This document shows positions 17,932 to 25,167 of a DNA stretch of 64,000 nucleotides, one piece after another. How positions within the stretch are numbered: the first letter of the stretch is position 1; each line of letters starts with the position of its first letter. A program made the position numbers and the translations under genes. The DNA is from Sneathiella limimaris (lineage in GTDB: Bacteria > Pseudomonadota > Alphaproteobacteria > Sneathiellales > Sneathiellaceae): the NCBI RefSeq assembly GCF_012932565.1, contig NZ_JABBYJ010000003.1, positions 124,001 through 188,000 of the forward strand, read 5' to 3'. The notes beneath the pieces are model-generated. The model searched no databases, was not told the DNA's origin, and saw only the letters and a list, made by a program, of their open reading frames with translations.

Positions 17932-19551
17932 CTAAAGGTTTTTCGCTCGCTCCCGAAGCACAAACTTCTGCACCTTACCTGTTGATGTTTTAGGCAACTC
18001 ATCAAAAACAACTGTTTTAGGACATTTGTAATGGGCCATATTGTCTCGGCAAAAAGCAATAAGTTCCGCCTCTGTTGCATCTTTACCTGATCGCAGAGTC
18101 ACAAAGGCACAGGGTGTTTCCCCCCACTTGTCGTCCGGGCGAGCCACAACGGCCGCATCTAAAACGGCGGGATGCTTGTAAAGCACCCCCTCCACCTCAA
18201 TGGTTGAAATGTTTTCACCGCCGGAAATTATAATATCCTTCGACCGATCACGAAGTTCAAGATACCCGTCCTCATGCAAGACCCCTAGGTCACCTGTATG
18301 GAACCAACCATCTTTCAAAGATTTCTCCGTGGTGGACGGGTTTTTCAAATACCCTTTCATGATCATGTTTCCACGCATCATGACTTCGCCCATTGTATTC
18401 CCGTCCCTTGGAACAGGCTCCATGGTTTCAGGATCCATCACATCGAGACCACCAAGTGCATGATATCGAACACCTTGGCGGGCTTTCAACGCAGCCCGGT
18501 CTTCAACGGATTTCTCATCCCAGGCTTCATTCCAGTCACACACAACAGCAGGGCCATAACATTCGGTAAGCCCGTAAACATGAGTAACATCAAAGCCTAA
18601 ACGATCCATTTCAGCCAAAACAGTAGCGGGGGGCGGTGCTGCAGCAACCATGACTTTAATACCGGGATTAGCTTTCTTCTTATCGTCTTCACTAGCATCA
18701 ATCAGCATGGACAGAACGATAGGAGCGCCACACAAATGGTCTACCTTACTTTTACCCATAGCCTCATAAATCGGGCTTGCCTCTACCTTCCTAAGGCAAA
18801 CATGCGTTCCGCCAACAGCTGTTATGGTCCAAGGGAAACACCATCCGTTGCAATGGAACATAGGCAAAGTCCATAGGTAAACAGGATGCTTTCCCATCCC
18901 CCAAGACAGTGTATTCCCCGTCGCTGCGAGATATGCGCCGCGATGATGATATACAACGCCCTTCGGATCGCCTGTCGTTCCTGAGGTATAATTCAGTGCG
19001 ATTGCCTGCCATTCATCATCTGGCCCGGTCCAATCGAACTCGGGATCTCCTGTCGCCAGAAATTCCTCATAAGTCGTTTCTCCGATCAGCTCGCCTGTCG
19101 TAGCCAATGGATCATCAATGTCGATAACAATAGGATCACATTTTGCAATATGAAGCGCTTCACGCACCAGACCTGAAAACTCCCGATCGACCATGATTAA
19201 TTTGCTTTCGCCATGGTCAAGAATAAACGCGATCGTTGATGCATCCAGCCGAGTATTTAAAGCGTTTAAAACTGCACCGCACATCGGGACACCAAAATGG
19301 CTCTCCAGAATAGCCGGAATATTTGGGGCAAGAATGGAAACTGTATCCCCCTTCCCAATTCCCCGCTGGCTGAGAGCGCTCGCCAATTGCCGACAGCGAT
19401 CATAGAACTCTTGATAAGAGTAGCTCCAGTCACCATGGATCATCGCTGTATGATTAGGATAAACCGACGCCGAACGCTCGAGAAATGTAATAGGTGAAAG
19501 TGGCTCATAGTTTGCCGCATTCGCCGACAAACCAGCTTCATAGATGCTCAT
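17932..19551 (-). CDS. Acyl-CoA synthetase (AMP-forming), DmdB/medium-chain type
   Basis: Forms acyl-CoA from a free acid, ATP and CoA. 539 aa. Visible motifs: YTSGTTGDPKG near residue 192, PMFHCNGWCFPW near 231, YGLTECYGP near 325, and the C-terminal catalytic lysine in PKTSTGKVQKFVLR near 527. Length and the PMFHCNGWC string resemble the group that includes 3-methylmercaptopropionyl-CoA ligase (DmdB) and plant-type acyl-activating enzymes, so DMSP catabolism is one possibility. The true substrate cannot be read from the sequence. Confidence 0.88.
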   Translation of the reverse strand: MSIYEAGLSANAANYEPLSPITFLERSASVYPNHTAMIHGDWSYSYQEFYDRCRQLASALSQRGIGKGDTVSILAPNIPAILESHFGVPMCGAVLNALNTRLDASTIAFILDHGESKLIMVDREFSGLVREALHIAKCDPIVIDIDDPLATTGELIGETTYEEFLATGDPEFDWTGPDDEWQAIALNYTSGTTGDPKGVVYHHRGAYLAATGNTLSWGMGKHPVYLWTLPMFHCNGWCFPWTITAVGGTHVCLRKVEASPIYEAMGKSKVDHLCGAPIVLSMLIDASEDDKKKANPGIKVMVAAAPPPATVLAEMDRLGFDVTHVYGLTECYGPAVVCDWNEAWDEKSVEDRAALKARQGVRYHALGGLDVMDPETMEPVPRDGNTMGEVMMRGNMIMKGYLKNPSTTEKSLKDGWFHTGDLGVLHEDGYLELRDRSKDIIISGGENISTIEVEGVLYKHPAVLDAAVVARPDDKWGETPCAFVTLRSGKDATEAELIAFCRDNMAHYKCPKTVVFDELPKTSTGKVQKFVLRERAKNL

Positions 19552-19607
19552 GCTTCCTCCAGAACGCGATTGCTTAGATTTTTAATTGGACGCAATCCCC
19601 AAAAGTC

Positions 19608-20090
19608 TTATTCCTGACCCAAATCTACAGGGACACCCGGTAAAAACTTTGAGACCCGAATCCCCAAAGAAGTCTTCACATGTTCCACATTCGGAGCCGC
19701 AGTCAATTCATGTGTCAGGAAATGCTGGTATGAATCCCAGTCTTTCGCCACCACCTTCAAAATAAAGTCATTTTCACCAGCCAACATGTAACATTCACGA
19801 ACCATGTCCCAATGCTGAACTTTTTCTTCGAAGGCACTCAAATCAGCTTCTGCTTGGCTGTGCAATCCAACCAGTGCAAAGACAGTTACGCCAAACCCCA
19901 GATTTTCAGAATTTAATTGCGCATGATAGCCCTCAATGTAACCTGAAAGCTCGAGGGCCCGAACACGCCGTAAGCATGGAGGCGCTGAAATTCCAGCGTT
20001 TTTTGCAAGCTCCACATTCGTAATTCGGCCATTTTCTTGCAGATCATGCAGGATCCGCCGATCAATATCGTCGAGTTTTACTCGTTGCAT
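19608..20090 (-). CDS. Lrp/AsnC family transcriptional regulator
   Basis: 160 aa from ATG at 20090, six bases after GGAGG; longer in-frame extensions are not credible. N-terminal winged helix (LDDIDRRILHDLQENGRITN, then ELAKNAGISAPPCLRRVRAL) and C-terminal RAM ligand domain (about 65-155). Typical Lrp members bind amino acids. An Lrp gene close to trxB and lsrB recalls the Sinorhizobium arrangement, although here an ELM1-type gene lies between and the orientation is divergent. Confidence 0.93.
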   Translation of the reverse strand: MQRVKLDDIDRRILHDLQENGRITNVELAKNAGISAPPCLRRVRALELSGYIEGYHAQLNSENLGFGVTVFALVGLHSQAEADLSAFEEKVQHWDMVRECYMLAGENDFILKVVAKDWDSYQHFLTHELTAAPNVEHVKTSLGIRVSKFLPGVPVDLGQE

Positions 20091-20246
20091 ACATTGCCTC
20101 CAACTAACTGTATTGCGCAATAATATTACAAAGAGAGTAATTCTCCAAGCCTTGTTATACCCTTTTACGTAATTAAATTTCTTGACCTGAAAGAATTGAA
20201 AGGAATAGTTCAAACAGGAAAAACCTAAGCCAAGCACCGAGATTAA

Positions 20247-21224
20247 ATGGGATCTAATCGCAAAATACCAACCTGTTGGATTGTCACTGATGGAAGCGCT
20301 GGAATGGAAAACCAGTGCATCGGTTTGGCGGAAGCCATGAGCCTTGATCCGGAAATCAAACGGATAAAGACAAAAAAGCCTTGGCGCTGGCTACCACCAC
20401 AGCTTTGGATTTCTCCGCTCCAGCAACTAAAAACTGATGGTGATCAGCTGGCCCCCCCTTGGCCGGATACTCTTATTTCATGCGGTCGTCAGGCCATTCC
20501 CATGAGTATTGCGATCAAAAAAGCCAGTAAGGGCAAAACTTTCACTGTCCATATACAAACACCAAATACATCACCTTCTCATTTCGATCTGGTTATCGTT
20601 CCCAAACATGACCGACTAAGAGGACCCAATGTGATTGTAAGTGAGGGTTCCCTAACGCGCATAACTCCTGAAAAACTCAAAACAGAGAGCAATCAATTTC
20701 CAGATATAATCCCGGCTGTCCCTCACCCGATTGTTGCCGTATTGGTGGGTGGCAGTAACAGGTGCTACTCGATGACAGCACCTGTCGTAAAAAAACTATG
20801 CGATGATCTGAAAAAGCTTCACCAACATACAGGATGCTTTTTTTTAGTTACCGCTTCCAGGCGGACTGGCGATGAAAATACGGTGACTTTAAAGGAAACC
20901 CTCTCAAAACTTCCCCACTATTTTTGGGATGGGTCCGGAGACAATCCTTACTTTGCATTTCTGGAAAAGGCTGACGCCATAATCGTAACAGCCGATTCTG
21001 TTAACATGGTCTGCGAGGCTGTCAGCGCAGGCAAACCAACACTTGTTTTCGATCTAGAAGGTGGTAATCGAAAATTCAATTATTTTCACGACAGAATGAA
21101 GAAGCAAAATTATACGCGGGCATTTGAAGGTTCACTCCCAAGCTGGGACCAGCCAGTTCTTCGGGAATCTCAAAGAGTTGCGGAAATCGTCCGACAAAAA
21201 TATCAAGATCGCCCTAGTCCTTAA
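20247..21224 (+). CDS. ELM1/GtrOC1 family protein (DUF1022)
   Basis: 325 aa. Strings such as WIVTDGSAGMENQCIGLAEA at the N-terminus and ADAIIVTADSVNMVCEAVSAGKPTLVFDLEG near residue 245 identify the ELM1-like family, which includes bacterial putative glycosyltransferases (GtrOC1) and plant mitochondrial fission ELM1. The second string resembles the sugar-nucleotide site of GT-B enzymes, so a role in envelope glycan synthesis is plausible. Lies between an Lrp gene (divergent) and trxB. Confidence 0.85.
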   Translation: MGSNRKIPTCWIVTDGSAGMENQCIGLAEAMSLDPEIKRIKTKKPWRWLPPQLWISPLQQLKTDGDQLAPPWPDTLISCGRQAIPMSIAIKKASKGKTFTVHIQTPNTSPSHFDLVIVPKHDRLRGPNVIVSEGSLTRITPEKLKTESNQFPDIIPAVPHPIVAVLVGGSNRCYSMTAPVVKKLCDDLKKLHQHTGCFFLVTASRRTGDENTVTLKETLSKLPHYFWDGSGDNPYFAFLEKADAIIVTADSVNMVCEAVSAGKPTLVFDLEGGNRKFNYFHDRMKKQNYTRAFEGSLPSWDQPVLRESQRVAEIVRQKYQDRPSP

Positions 21225-21349
21225 CACAACATTTGGGAAATCTTATCTCTACTTTGTCTATATATGCCTCTTGCAAGGTTTTGAGGGTCATAATACATAA
21301 AGCAGTTCTGAAGGGTGATCGAAGCTAAAATTTGGCCAAGGAGTTCTTG

Positions 21350-22294
21350 ATGGCAGATACACACAAAACCAACGTATTGATTATTGGCTCCGGCCCAGCT
21401 GGCTGCACCGCTGCTATCTATGCTGCTCGCGCAGCCCTCAAACCAATAATGGTCCATGGACTTCAACCGGGGGGCCAACTTACGATCACGACGGATGTGG
21501 AAAATTACCCCGGCTTCGCAGATCCAATTCAAGGCCCTTGGCTGATGGAGCAAATGGAAGCTCAGGCTAAAAATGTTGGTACTGAAATCCACTATGACAT
21601 CATTGTCGATCTAGACACTTCCACGCGGCCTTTTGTGGCTACAGCAGATAGTGGAGCCAAATACGTTGCCGATAGCGTAATTATTTCTACGGGCGCCTCT
21701 GCAAAGTGGCTCGGGTTGCCATCTGAAGAAAAGTTTATGGGCTTCGGCGTTTCCGCTTGCGCGACTTGCGATGGCTTTTTCTACCGCGACAAAGAAGTGC
21801 TTGTTGTGGGCGGCGGTAATACGGCTGTTGAAGAAGCCTTGTATCTAACTAACCACGCTTCAAAGGTTACCGTTATCCACCGGCGTGACGAGTTCCGTGC
21901 GGAAAAAATCCTGATCGATCGCTTGATGAAGAATGACAAAATCGAGGTGCTTTGGGATACGGTCCTCGATGAAATTCTAGGGGATGAACAGCCTTTGGGC
22001 GTTACTTCAGTCCGTCTGAAAAATGTGAAGACAAATGAAACGTCTGAATTAGATGTCCATGGTGTTTTCGTAGCAATTGGTCACAGCCCTAATACAGATA
22101 TTTTTAAGGGCAAGATCGACATGGATAAAGAGGGATATATCCTCACCGCAGCTGATTCCACAGCAACCAACATTCCCGGAATATTTGCCTGCGGTGACGT
22201 ACAGGACAAAATCTATCGGCAAGCTGTTACCGCTGCTGGAACCGGTTGTATGGCTGCCCTCGAAGCCGAGCGCTTCATCGCTGAACATGAATGA
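21350..22294 (+). CDS. trxB: Thioredoxin-disulfide reductase
   Basis: FAD enzyme that reduces thioredoxin with NADPH. 314 aa from ATG at 21350, which follows AAGGAG; the in-frame TTG at 21332 is less likely. N-terminal FAD loop GSGPAGCTAAIYAARA, the redox-active C137-A-T-C140 in ACATCDGFFY, the NADPH loop VGGGNTAVEEALYL near 160, and the C-terminal FAD motif GIFACGDVQDKIYRQAVTAA. Directly upstream of lsrB, as in Sinorhizobium and Brucella. Confidence 0.98.
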   Translation: MADTHKTNVLIIGSGPAGCTAAIYAARAALKPIMVHGLQPGGQLTITTDVENYPGFADPIQGPWLMEQMEAQAKNVGTEIHYDIIVDLDTSTRPFVATADSGAKYVADSVIISTGASAKWLGLPSEEKFMGFGVSACATCDGFFYRDKEVLVVGGGNTAVEEALYLTNHASKVTVIHRRDEFRAEKILIDRLMKNDKIEVLWDTVLDEILGDEQPLGVTSVRLKNVKTNETSELDVHGVFVAIGHSPNTDIFKGKIDMDKEGYILTAADSTATNIPGIFACGDVQDKIYRQAVTAAGTGCMAALEAERFIAEHE

Positions 22295-22368
22295 AGTAAC
22301 ACTTTTGCCACGCTAACCCCGATTTTGTAGATCAAATTCCATTTTGGTTGTCAGAATTCGGAATCTGG

Positions 22369-22403
22369 ACCTTACATTATTCAATTGGTGATTAATGTAA
22401 GGT
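22369..22403 (+). promoter_or_regulatory. 11-bp inverted repeat upstream of lsrB
   Basis: ACCTTACATTA (22369-22379) and TAATGTAAGGT (22393-22403) are perfect inverted repeats with a 13-bp spacer, ending 22 bp before the lsrB ATG. The size and position fit a LysR-type operator for autoregulation. As RNA it could also fold into a hairpin after trxB, but no T-tract follows. Confidence 0.6.
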
Positions 22404-22425
22404 TTGGACAAAACACGGAACAGCC

Positions 22426-23316
22426 ATGGATTGGGATAAGCTCAGGATATTTCATGCGGTTGCGGAGGCAGGCAGCTTCACTCACGCAGGTGAAACCTTG
22501 CACTTAAGCCAATCAGCTGTAAGCCGACAAATTAGTGCCCTGGAAGAAAGCCTTCAACTGCCACTCTTCCACCGCCACGCAAGAGGCTTGCTTCTCACTG
22601 AGCAAGGAGAACTCCTTTACCAGACAGCCCATGAGGTTTTTGCAAAGCTAGCGATGACCGAGGCGATGCTTGCAGACACCAAAAGCAAGCCAACTGGGGA
22701 GATTAAAGTCTCCGCGACTGTCGGAGTGGGTTCTAACTGGCTAACTCCGAGGATCAGGGAATTTATCGATCTCTACCCAGACATTACGGTCAACCTTATT
22801 CTGGCAGATCGGGAACTTGATCTTGCCATGAGAGAGGCTGATGTCGCTATTCGGTTAAGAGAGCCAGTGCAGCCTGACTTGATCATGCGGAAACTGATGA
22901 CTGTGAAGCACCATCTCTATGCTTCTACAGAATACATTCAAAAAAACGGGACACCGAAATCGCTTGAAGATCTGGTTGATCGAAAAATCCTAGTTTATGG
23001 CGAAGAAGCCCCCTCCAGTATTGCGAGTGTTAATTGGATACTCGACATGTTGAAAGAGGTTGATGAAAATATTCAGCCCATATTCAAGGTGAATAACGTT
23101 TATGGCCTCCTATTGGCTATTCAAAGCGGCCTGGGTATCGGCAGCCTGCCTGATTACATCACACAGGGCCATAAAGGAATTGTCCGCGTTTTGCCGGAAC
23201 TGGAAGGCCCTGAATTTGATGCTTACTATGTATATCCTGAGGAACTTCGAAACTCTAAAAGGGTCACGATTTTTCGGGACTTCCTAATCCGCAAAGTTTC
23301 AGAGTCTGTTTTTTAG
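22426..23316 (+). CDS. lsrB: LysR-type regulator LsrB/VtlR
   Basis: 296 aa. The N-terminal winged helix is MDWDKLRIFHAVAEAGSFTH followed by LHLSQSAVSRQISALEESL, nearly the wording I know from Sinorhizobium LsrB and Brucella VtlR; the C-terminal half (about 90-296) is the effector-binding domain. The trxB-lsrB order agrees. LsrB is linked to oxidative stress and symbiosis; VtlR activates the AbcR2 sRNA and small DUF1127 proteins. Here the gene is preceded by an 11-bp inverted repeat and followed directly by a cluster of RNA candidates, which suggests that they may be its targets. Confidence 0.88.
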   Translation: MDWDKLRIFHAVAEAGSFTHAGETLHLSQSAVSRQISALEESLQLPLFHRHARGLLLTEQGELLYQTAHEVFAKLAMTEAMLADTKSKPTGEIKVSATVGVGSNWLTPRIREFIDLYPDITVNLILADRELDLAMREADVAIRLREPVQPDLIMRKLMTVKHHLYASTEYIQKNGTPKSLEDLVDRKILVYGEEAPSSIASVNWILDMLKEVDENIQPIFKVNNVYGLLLAIQSGLGIGSLPDYITQGHKGIVRVLPELEGPEFDAYYVYPEELRNSKRVTIFRDFLIRKVSESVF

Positions 23317-23464
23317 GCACTTGGCCCAAAAACAACAAAAACCTCATATTGTCCCATAATTGCTTAGCCATGCACCTGGCGCATATCCGCTTTGACAATA
23401 TTCGACTACTCTTTCACCGAGCGATCTCTTAAAAGACGGGCATTGATTGTTGCAACGCAACACT

Positions 23465-23609
23465 CTCTGTTTCACGACAGTCTCCCATATGTTTCGTGAA
23501 CATTGCTGCTTGTATTCCTCCCAGTATCAAGCAGCCGTCATGACACACTCATGACATCCCCTGTTAGCTAAGGCCAATCCTTCCTCCCAAGGATTGGCCT
23601 TCTTTTTTT
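23465..23609 (+). ncRNA. Candidate small RNA, unit A, with multiple CTCCCA loops
   Basis: First of three consecutive units in the 786-bp gene-free region after lsrB. Hairpins: 23471-23500 (TTCACGA/TCGTGAA) with CTCCCA at 23482-23487 in the loop; 23505-23535 (GCTGCTTG/CAAGCAGC) with CTCCCA at 23518-23523 in the loop; 23537-23555 (GTCATGA/TCATGAC); and a terminator at 23570-23609 (AAGGCCAATCC/GGATTGGCCTT) whose own loop holds CTCCCA at 23584-23589, followed by seven T. A TCCCCTGTT box at 23557-23565 precedes the terminator. The repeated loops can pair with ribosome-binding sites. The exact 5' end is unknown. Upstream, ATATTGTC (23346-23353) and GACAATAT (23394-23401) form an inverted repeat that might be a control site. 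Confidence 0.68.
23570..23609 (+). terminator. Intrinsic terminator of RNA unit A
   Basis: Perfect 11-bp stem, 10-nt loop TTCCTCCCAA, then CTTTTTTT. The loop sequence is an anti-SD motif, so the terminator hairpin may also contact targets. Confidence 0.93.
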
Positions 23610-23735
23610 CAACCATACTGAACTAGGCTTTCAAACTGGAGTGACATTAACCTTGTGAGAAGCCATGCAGTAACTGCATGGGTGCACTGCAAAAAAAAGA
23701 GTGGCAATAAAAAGTGCATTTGCCTATATTCCATT

Positions 23736-23893
23736 CATCAACGTTGCAATGCAGCATTGATCAGAATATCGACCCCCTTTATCGATATTCTCAGCTACTC
23801 GCCTTCCTCCCAGTTGCGAGTAGCGTATCATCCTCGGATGATATACCTCCCTGTTAGACTTACCAGCCTCTGCGAAGAGGCTGGTCTTTTTTT
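23736..23893 (+). ncRNA. Candidate small RNA, unit B
   Basis: A TATATT box (23725-23730) with a weak GTGGCA at 23701-23706 could be its promoter. Hairpins: 23763-23791 (AGAATATCGA/TCGATATTCT, C-rich loop), 23795-23823 (CTACTCGC/GCGAGTAG) with CTCCCA at 23807-23812 in the loop, 23826-23843 (TATCATCC/GGATGATA), then the unpaired CCTCCCTGTT box at 23846-23855, and a terminator at 23863-23893 (CCAGCCTCT/AGAGGCTGG, loop GCGA, then T-rich tail). The order of elements is the same as in unit A: CTCCCA hairpin, short hairpin, C-rich CTGTT box, terminator. Confidence 0.7.
23863..23893 (+). terminator. Intrinsic terminator of RNA unit B
   Basis: Perfect 9-bp stem with a GCGA tetraloop followed by TCTTTTTTT. 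Confidence 0.93.
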
Positions 23894-23967
23894 GTCATGA
23901 GTCTACTGCATAGCTGCCATGTCAATTCACTAATGGGAATTCTTCGAAGCAAAACCATATACTGAGC

Positions 23968-24104
23968 ATGAGGGCTGAGTACCATTCCCCCCGAATATTA
24001 CTCCCTCATTTTAGTCGGTCTTATATCTCCCTGTTGGATCGGCAGCGCTTTTTAAAAAGCGCCAACCCTGTAAAATTGTCAGCCTCTAGGGGCTGACTTT
24101 TTTT
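23968..24104 (+). ncRNA. Candidate small RNA, unit C
   Basis: TATACT at 23958-23963 is a good -10 box just upstream. The 5' part is a long interrupted hairpin, 23968-24009 (ATGAGGG/CCCTCAT, then AGTA/TACT, then ATTC/GAAT) with a CCCCC loop. Then come the unpaired CTCCCTGTT box at 24027-24035, a perfect palindrome at 24045-24062 (GCGCTTTTT/AAAAAGCGC), and the terminator at 24078-24104 (GTCAGCC/GGCTGAC, then seven T). The RNA end overlaps the msrP stop codon on the other strand by two bases. Confidence 0.65.
24078..24104 (+). terminator. Intrinsic terminator of RNA unit C
   Basis: 7-bp stem (GTCAGCC/GGCTGAC) with T-tract on the plus strand. On the minus strand the same hairpin follows the msrP stop immediately and could end that transcript too, though its downstream T-run is poor. 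Confidence 0.88.
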
Positions 24105-25074
24105 ACATAAAGAGCCGCTCTCGCTTGCTCATTCCTTCATATAAATGCGCTACGGCATCACCATAACCGTTGAAAATTTGGGTCGGAATACGCTTGTTCG
24201 TGGCAATATCTCGTTCAGTTGCTTGCGACCACCGGGGATGGGGCACTTCTGGATTAACATTTGCCCAAAATCCATATTCACTTGCGATTAGCTCTTCCCA
24301 GAAACTCTTAGGCCGTGTCTCACTGAAGTGAAATCTTACAATGGATTTGATTTGCTTAAATCCATACTTCCAAGGCACAGCCAGTCTCAGCGGAGCGCCA
24401 TTCTGTTTGGGCAATGGTTTTCCATACAATCCAGTCACCATAAAAGCCAAATCATTTGTTGCCTCGGCCATTGTCAGCCCTTCGGTATAGGGCCAAGGAT
24501 ACCAGAACTGGCGCTGACCTGTTGCCATGCTCTTATCTTCAAAAGTCTGCATGACTAAATATTTTGCCTTAGATGTTGGCTTGGCGAACTTGACAAATTC
24601 TTTTAGAGCAAAGCCGCTCCAGGGAACCACCATCGACCATGCCTCCACACATCGATGCCGGTAAATTCGCTCCTCGAGAGACATTTTTGCCAACAGATCA
24701 TCTATGTCGATTTCCATCTCTTTTTCAACAGCCCCATCAATTTTCACAGACCAAGGGCGGATTTTTAGAGCCTGGGCAGCAGTATGAATTTCTTTGTGAG
24801 ATCCAAACTCATAAAAATTATTATAGGTCGTTGCGATTTTTTCTGGAGTTAGTTCCCGGCCACCCACATAAGCATGATTCCTGGCAACAGGGTAGAGATG
24901 GGCACTTGGATCTTCTGCAGCAAACACTGGGCGCCCGAAGGGGGAAAAGGCTGCGCCTGCGGCCAAACCTCCAATCCCCATCGATTTCAAAATTGCACGC
25001 CGATTAAGATATTTGCTTTCATCCAGCACATGATTTTCAGATAGCTCCCAGGCCTTCTTCAGTTTGATCAACAT
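24103..25074 (-). CDS. msrP: Protein-methionine-sulfoxide reductase catalytic subunit MsrP (YedY)
   Basis: Periplasmic molybdopterin enzyme that repairs oxidised methionines in envelope proteins. 323 aa. A Tat signal peptide is visible: twin arginines R25-R26 in LNRRAILKSMGIGG with a hydrophobic stretch after. The molybdenum-ligating cysteine is C142 in YRHRCVEAWSMVVPW. The rest matches MsrP throughout, including WYPWPYTEGL and PEVPHPRWSQATER. The haem membrane partner MsrQ, usually the next gene, is absent here; the gene ends against the RNA cluster. Confidence 0.95.
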   Translation of the reverse strand: MLIKLKKAWELSENHVLDESKYLNRRAILKSMGIGGLAAGAAFSPFGRPVFAAEDPSAHLYPVARNHAYVGGRELTPEKIATTYNNFYEFGSHKEIHTAAQALKIRPWSVKIDGAVEKEMEIDIDDLLAKMSLEERIYRHRCVEAWSMVVPWSGFALKEFVKFAKPTSKAKYLVMQTFEDKSMATGQRQFWYPWPYTEGLTMAEATNDLAFMVTGLYGKPLPKQNGAPLRLAVPWKYGFKQIKSIVRFHFSETRPKSFWEELIASEYGFWANVNPEVPHPRWSQATERDIATNKRIPTQIFNGYGDAVAHLYEGMSKRERLFM

Positions 25075-25167
25075 TTAGCGCACCTAATTTCAATTCCTGT
25101 CTATCCTAACAGGATTGTGCGACCATGGATCAAACTCAAATCAACAGTCTGTGAACCCGGCTAGCTT

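Noticed and set aside
23655-23900. 81-codon ORF inside the RNA cluster
   Set aside because: It begins at GTG, has no ribosome-binding site and reads straight through the stems and terminator of RNA unit B; composition is not protein-like.
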